The notes beneath the pieces were generated by a model. The model did not search any database, had not been told where the DNA came from, and worked only from the letters and a program-made list of their open reading frames with translations. 64,000 bases of DNA, taken from positions 57,109,069 through 57,173,068 of the forward strand of contig OX578146.1 in assembly GCA_951213105.1 (NCBI GenBank). The letters are read 5' to 3'. Below, piece by piece: positions 57,905 through 64,000 of this stretch (positions are counted from its first letter, which is position 1; the number at the start of each line of letters is the position of its first letter). The DNA comes from Amaurobius ferox (taxonomy: Eukaryota; Arthropoda; Arachnida; Araneae; Amaurobiidae). The position numbers and the translations under genes are program-made.

Positions 57905-58542
57905 ACCTTGCAAAATTTCAGGAAATGGTCCACACAAACCGATTAAATATGTGTAATTTATTTGAAAACATAGAATTAAATTCCAAGGGCATACATATTT
58001 TTGCAGGATGGAGAATTTGACCTGGTGCCTAGTTATTGATACCACGTGATCAGTAGCAGAACAAACATCCAATCTAAATCATGGACATGAAAAATATAAA
58101 TGAAACGGGTTATTTTGCTTTGGGGGGAATAAGAAGACGAGTTATTGGTAGAATATTCAATTAAAAAAATGTACATTTTCCATCTGTAACATTTTCAAGA
58201 TGAAGTCGCAGACTCTAGATTTATTACTTTCTTTCAATGAAATAATAACTTGAAATACCACATATCCACTACCACATCATTTTCTTACAGCCACGGCAGA
58301 GAATTTACGATTACGACGAAAAAAGGCAATCTGCAGAAGTATAAATCTTCTAAATACGACAGCTCACTAAACTACAATTGTTACACTGAAAAGAGGACAG
58401 CATCAGCAAGTCCTTTCTTCCTAAAGAATATGTAACATTATTTTTTTTATCTCAAACGGTTTGAACAGATTGTTAATACTATCTAAGATTTTGCTGCGAG
58501 AAGGCTGAGATGAAGATAGAACGATGAAAGAATCTGATATAG
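57905..58542. other. Intergenic stretch, nothing recognised
   Basis: AT-rich, with two short ORFs (57884-58072 minus, 58250-58435 plus) that show no known motif. The Penelope-like RT does not visibly resume here. Confidence 0.45.
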
Positions 58543-59323
58543 GCAGCACATGATTTTCCTTATATAATGCAATGAATTTACTAGTTTTACATTAAAAAAA
58601 ATAGATTATTTTTGTAGTAGTTATTTATATTCTTTCCAAGATATTGAACTTTCGTCAATGAATCGTCATTTTTCGTCTCGTCATCCTCATTGAGTCGTCA
58701 TTGATTTCGCGTCATTTTTATCAATTTGGCGAGTTTTTCGTTAATGTAGAAACATTTAAAAAGTCGCCAAGTTAGCGACATACCACCAAATTCGTCGCTA
58801 AAATCTCGCCAAACTTTATGGACGAAGACATAAATTATTCTCACAGCAGATAAATGACTATTGGCGTTCAAATACAGAAGTATTTCTCAAAGTATCTTTT
58901 TCATGAATGGAACGAGCTAAATCTACGAGAATGATGTCACCCAATTTATCGCATGGTATTACATATGAAAAGTGAACATGTTTCTCATTAGGAAATATTT
59001 TTTTTTTATTTTATATGTCTTTTTGATAATTTTTTTCCAAAATGTGAGATATCTCAAGAACGGTTCATGTTATCGTTCTAAAATTTATGTCAATCGTTGT
59101 CTAATGAAAAATTACATGAGAAATGTCTATTTGCGTAACTTTATTACAGGTTTTTATTTTTTCACGATTTTTCAAAATTTCACTCGAAAATTTAGGGGAG
59201 TTCTGAACATTCGATTGCAAATAAACACAATAGGTTTCCAGTGTTTATGGATTGTGATTTTTGTACCAAATTTCATTCGAATCGGTCCATTCGTTCGTCA
59301 GTTATCGTCTCCACAGACTCACT

Positions 59324-59364
<41 letters not shown>

Positions 59365-60370
59365 TCACACACGCACACACAGACATCACTTCAAAAATGT
59401 TCGATTTCCGTCGAAAACTCGAATTCGAATTTTCGGGGTCGAAAATTCGAATTCGAGTTTTCGATGGGAGAGCACGTTTCAAGCATCCCTGATCACAAAT
59501 CGAACATATTTGAGGTGACGTCTGTGTGTGTGTGTGTGTGTGAAAGTGTGTGTGTGTGTGTGAAAGTGTGTGTGTGTGTGAAAGCGTGTGTGTGTGTGTA
59601 TGTGTGTGTGTGTCAGTGAGCCTGTGGAGACGATAACTGACGAACGAATAGTCCGATTCGATTGACATTTGGTACAGAAATTACAATCCGTGAATACTGT
59701 AAGCCTATTGTTTTTATACGCAATCGAATGTTCAGAACTCACTCTAAATTTGAGAGTGAAATTTTGAAAAAATCATCAAAAAATCAAAACTTCTAATAAA
59801 GTTACACAAATAGATATTCCTTATGTAATTTTTTATTAGAAAACGATTAACATAAGTTTTAGAAAGCTAGCATGAACAGTTCTCTCGAGATATTGCACGG
59901 TTAATAAAAAATTATCAAAAAATCATATAAAATGAAAAGAAAATATTTTCTTTTGAGAAATATGTTCACTTTTCAAATGTAATATCATGCGATACATTTG
60001 GTGACATCATTCTTATGGATATAGCTCGTTCCATTCATGAAAAAAGATACTTTCAGTAATACTATTGTAGTTGAACGCCAATAGTCATTTATCTGTTATA
60101 AGAATAAATTATTTCTCCGTCCATAACGCTTGGCGAGATTTTGGCAACGAATTTAGCGGAATATCTCCAACTTGGCGACTTTTTTAAATGGTTTCAATGC
60201 AAAGAAAATCTGGCCAAATGGATAAAAATGACGCGAAATCAATGAAAATAACGACTATTTGACGAAAATTCAATATCTTGAAAAAAAAATATTATCTACT
60301 ATAAGAATAACCTATTTTGCTTTTACTGTAAAAGTAGTAAATACATTACATAAGGAAAGTCATGTGCTGC
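58543..60370. mobile_element. Foldback family A, complete copy: 1.83-kb palindrome
   Basis: The outer ends are GCAGCACATGATTTTCCTTA (58543) and the inverse GCAGCACATGACTTTCCTTA (ending 60370). The arms (58543-59435 and 59440-60370) are inverted copies along their whole length, with roughly 80-85% identity by eye. The centre is a perfect 25-bp inverted repeat with a 4-bp loop (59411-59435, GGGT, 59440-59464). Each arm holds a (CA)n or (TG)n microsatellite. There is no transposase. Solo or partial arms of the same family lie at 2366-3860, 17600-18420, 20485-21100 and 36546-37690. The ORFs across the CA/TG runs are artefacts. Confidence 0.88.
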
Positions 60371-61079
60371 TCACATCATATTTTTGTATATGTGGAAAGT
60401 AACAAGTTGATTGATAGTTTGAATTACGATGTGGATGTTAATGCTAAAATCCTGGTTATTAGCGCATAAAAGAAAAATGTATCCACCGGCAGCATGCCAT
60501 GTTGATAAAAGATGTTCTTGATTAATTTTTACTAGACATTTAAAAAATAAAAATTTGAGTATTAAATCTAAAAACATAATTAAGATACCTTGATATGGTT
60601 TCTGAATTGAAATGATTTCTGAATGAAATTATTCTGAAATGGAAATTTCTGAAAATGACTATGATGCAAACTGAAAATTGTTAGAAATTTCATGTCCTGT
60701 AAACTGAATAGACGGCGCTCCTATGAGAGTTCCAAAGACAAATAGTGCCCCAATAAATTTGCAAGAAATGGCTCATTAGTGTGTCCATTAGATCTCTCTG
60801 CAGCAAAGTGAATTTGCGCGATCGAATGAAAGTGATTGCAGCGGCTCTAGCGGAGAATTTAAAAACATTGAATAACAAAATAAATAAGTGAAAACTTCGT
60901 ACATTCAGCATACTTATACTAGTTACATACTTATACATTCCACATACTAGTTTCAACGATAAATAACGGCCGCATTTTTCAAAGGCGACAAAATTCGCAA
61001 GCTCACTAACACAACTAAGTGAAAGCGATAAAGATATTGAGCAAGTCTTAAATTGCTAAAGATTCTTGAGACTCTAATC
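60371..61079. other. Intergenic stretch, nothing recognised
   Basis: The minus-strand ORF at 60690-60956 (88 aa) has no recognised motif, and I do not call it. Confidence 0.4.
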
Positions 61080-61720
61080 GTGCTTTTAATTTTTAGGAAG
61101 CCAAGAGGATTTTTTATCCTAATTCTATTCTTTACTTCTGGACTATCTTGGAAGTTTTTCTCTTGTTTCTCAATCTAACTCCCTTGTTAATGACCATTGG
61201 AATTCTCCCCTTTCGCTTGGAAATATCTTGTATAATTTCTTCCATTCTGGATATTTTCCTTCTATTTTTTGCCCCTTTTCTGATTTTATTTTGTTATCTT
61301 TACCTCTATTTTTGGACGCAGTTAGCTCATATGATATCCGATTCCAATTAATTCTATCATATTTGAATTTCATTTTTCGAATTGTCCTATCTGGTTTTCA
61401 GTCATTTTCACTTTTTTCTACTTATTTTTACAGCTGGTTGAAATGTCTCGGGTTTTCTTCCTTACTGTTTGTTATAATATTTCTCTCTTTAGATGTTTCT
61501 ATTCTTTCTGCTATTATTTTCCTTATCGGCTTACTTTCGTCTCCCTTTCTTCTGTGGTTTTGTGGGTTCGATGTTTCCTGCCAGTCGGTACGGTTTTCCC
61601 TCATTTCTTTTTTTTTTCGCAGTGTTACCTACTTCCTTTCTACTATCTTTCTACTACCTTTCTAATACCTTTAGCCACATGTACCATTCTCAGTTGCCCA
61701 CTTTACTTGAGTAGGTAAGT
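61080..61720 (-). other. Purine-rich antisense stretch, possible old gag-like ORF
   Basis: The plus strand is strongly pyrimidine-rich. The minus strand reads Lys/Glu/Arg-rich over ~600 bp (for example KNRGKDNKIKSEKGQKIEGK at 61250-61310), broken by several stops. It could be a decayed ORF1 of a retroelement or merely biased composition. I do not assign a family. Confidence 0.25.
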
Positions 61721-61984
61721 TGGTGTTTCTTGTCGGTCTTATCGGAAGAAGGTTATTATATATCGTCAAAACTAATTCTAACGAAGTTTTTATACATTTA
61801 TTATGTTAATTGCAAGAGTTTATGAGCGATTGCTTGATTAAACTAACAAACTCTGTAAAACAGCGAGATAGAAAAAAAAGACCCAATTAAAAAGTTGTAG
61901 GATTTGTATACTTACATCAACACTGGGAACATAGGAAACGCGTAAATTGAGGGCAATAAATACTTGGTAAAAAGTCGTATCGTC

Positions 61985-62490
61985 ACGGTTTGTAATACGG
62001 TGGCCATGGAGGTAAAAGTAAGGAAATGAACTTCATATTAAGAAAACGCCAATACCGTTTAAGATAAACATTCAGGTGGCACTGGGATAAGTTAAGCAGT
62101 CCTGCACTGTATGTATTTCTATAGCGAAAGGCATAAACTATTTATTTAAATTGTCCATTTTGTAAAAATAAATTATTAGTGCAATGCAAATTAGAGCTGA
62201 AATAATAAAGATTATTCCTACATATTCAAACATTATTTTACCTTTCAATTTACTCCATATATTCTGTACTTTGTCCTACAACTGTGAAAAATACTGATTA
62301 ATTATAGTCATAATTAGGAACCATAATATGAAGATAATCAAAAATGCATATTCTAAAAACTACGCCTTTCTGTTGTGTCAACTAATAATATTGGCTTCTT
62401 TACTGACACTAGCGACATCTAAATATATTCTCAAATCATTATGATATTTTCAAGCGTTTCATCCATAAGAGTTTCATCTAATTCTTTCTG
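61985..62490 (-). repeat. Inverted partner of the repeat at 26530-27040
   Basis: The reverse complement matches 26530-27040 along its length, including ACACAACAGAAAGGCGTAGT and CTTACTTTTACCTCCATGG. Both copies are diverged and non-coding. Confidence 0.65.
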
Positions 62491-62834
62491 ACTTCATGAT
62501 GGTGACGTTCCCAATGCTTCTCATATTCCGTGGTATTTCGAATCTCAGTGTGCACTGTTGCTGACGGAAGACATTTTGAACAGACTGTACATTAGATTTC
62601 GGTGTATATATTTGTTGTTCATTTTCACATTGATGAATTGGACAACCAACCGTCAATAATCATATTTTGTTAAATATATATATTTTGTAAAATTTTTATT
62701 GTTTATTCCTACGATTGCGACAGTACGCTACAAAATATGTAATTGGAATTTTTCGTCTGTATCATTTTGTTCGTTATCCTATGTTTTTAATTCTCTATTA
62801 GGGACTCTTCCATCACTTTAATTATATCGGGATG

Positions 62835-63880
62835 ATCACTTTACTATATGATACTTTAGTAAATGACTACACGATTACTTAATGTATGATCACTTTACTA
62901 AGTGATTTCACGACCACATACTATGTAATTAGTTTACTAAATAACTATACGATCACGTACGATATAATCACTTTACTTAGTGACTATACGATCACTTACT
63001 ACATGATCACTTTACTAACTGACTATAAGATTACGTACTATATGATCACTTTAATAAGTGACTATCTATATGATCACTTTACTATGTGACTATATGATCA
63101 CTTACTATATGATCACTTTACTGAATGACTATAAGATTACGTTCTATATGATCACTTTACTAAATGACAATACGATCACTTACTATATGATTACTTTACT
63201 AAGTGACCGTACGATCACTTACTATATGATCACTTACTATTTGATCACTTTACTTATTGTCTATATGATCCTTTAGTATATGGTAACTTTAGTGGCTATA
63301 CAATCACTTTACTATATGAGCAGTTTACTATATGATCACTTTACTATGTGACTACACGATCACTTATTATATAATCACTTTACTAAATGACAATATGATC
63401 ACTTACTATATGATCACTTTACTAAGTGACTATATAATCACTTCACTAAGTGATTATACGATCACTTACTATATGATCACTTTACTAATTGACTATATGA
63501 TCCTTTAATATGTGGTAACTTTAGTGGATATACAATCACTTTACTATATGAGCAGTTTAATACATGATCACTTTACTATGTGACTACACGATCACTTACT
63601 GTATAATCACTTTACTAAATGACAATGCGATCACATGCTGTATGATCACTTTACTAAGTGACTATACGGTCACTTACTATATGCACACTTTACTAAGTGA
63701 CTATATGATCACTTTACTAAGTGTCTATACGATCACTTACTAAAATGATGACTTTACTAATTGACTATATGATCCCTTAGTATATGATCACTTTAGTGGC
63801 TATACAATCAGTTTACTATATGATCAGTTTACTATATGATTACTTTATTATATAATCACTTTACTGTATGTTCACTTTGT
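62835..63880. repeat. GATCACTT minisatellite, copy 2 (~1 kb)
   Basis: The same 24- and 15-bp units as at 39230-39690 occur, over about 1,045 bp. A higher-order pattern returns at about 230-240 bp (TTTAGTGGATATACAATCAC / TTTAGTGGCTATACAATCAC at 63290, 63520 and 63790). The open frames 62886-63276 follow from unit lengths divisible by three. Confidence 0.92.
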
Positions 63881-64000
63881 CGGGAACGATCGAGTTACTG
63901 AATGTACACTCATACACCTTCACTGGAAATACTTTATAATACATTAAAATTTAATTTATTGCTAACGAAAATTTTCCATATATTTGTGCTTTACATATCC
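63881..64000 (+). repeat. Family F repeat, copy 4 (cut by window end)
   Basis: GGGAACGATCGAGTTACTGA, then CTCATACACCTTCACTGG and the TTTGTGCTTTACATATCC end, correspond to 39681-39802 at about 90% by eye. The copy directly follows the minisatellite, as in copy 1. Confidence 0.85.

Noticed and set aside
61148..61718. Overlapping hydrophobic plus-strand ORFs suggesting a membrane protein
   Set aside because: Three frames are open together because of a pyrimidine-rich strand. The bias explains the Leu/Phe/Ser composition.

Overview
This 64 kb window is AT-rich, repeat-dense eukaryotic DNA, most likely from an arthropod genome. No bacterial gene organisation is present. The evidence is non-LTR retrotransposons of the I-like and Jockey types, mariner and Tc1 transposases, a Mutator-like transposase, a Penelope-like retroelement, tRNA- and 5S-derived SINEs, foldback elements, many minisatellites, and a decayed parvovirus/densovirus-like capsid gene. 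A chelicerate or other non-insect arthropod is plausible, but I cannot fix the taxon. I see no convincing host protein-coding gene; one short ORF near 19 kb is left open.

Left part (1-15.3 kb): LINE 3'-end-like tails; a TACAGGGTGTCCC-type MITE carrying a composite 5S rRNA+tRNA SINE; arms of dispersed repeat families; then a full-length, apparently intact 7.2 kb non-LTR retrotransposon (ORF1 gag-like; ORF2 endonuclease-RT-RNase H). It sits inside a mariner transposase gene, with a 16-bp target-site duplication.

Middle (15.3-48 kb): an internally deleted Tc1-like element that keeps only the DNA-binding half of its transposase; a second composite SINE starting with a structurally perfect tRNA-Glu(CTC); long (TA)n tracts; a second MITE; an inverted pair plus a third copy of a 1-kb repeat; minisatellites; a decayed Jockey element on the minus strand next to a decayed Tc1 transposase.

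Right part (48-64 kb): a 6-kb Mutator-like (MULE) element with matching terminal inverted repeats. It has a frameshifted transposase and, downstream, a tandem array whose units each repeat the last coding segment of that transposase. Next come a Penelope-like RT pseudogene cut off by an approximately 2.6-kb block bounded by inverted GAGACGTCTC repeats that holds a parvoviral-like capsid pseudogene (itself hit by a truncated SINE), a 1.83-kb near-perfect palindromic foldback element, and a GATCACTT-rich minisatellite running to the window edge.

The most interesting signal is the SINE family. Two independent, TSD-flanked insertions begin exactly at the mature 5' end of a different Pol III RNA (5S rRNA in one, tRNA-Glu in the other) and end in the same tRNA-derived SINE body and CAA tail. 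This suggests that Pol III genes upstream of a SINE are co-mobilised by read-through RNA. Second is the array of open, terminal-exon-like copies inside the MULE.
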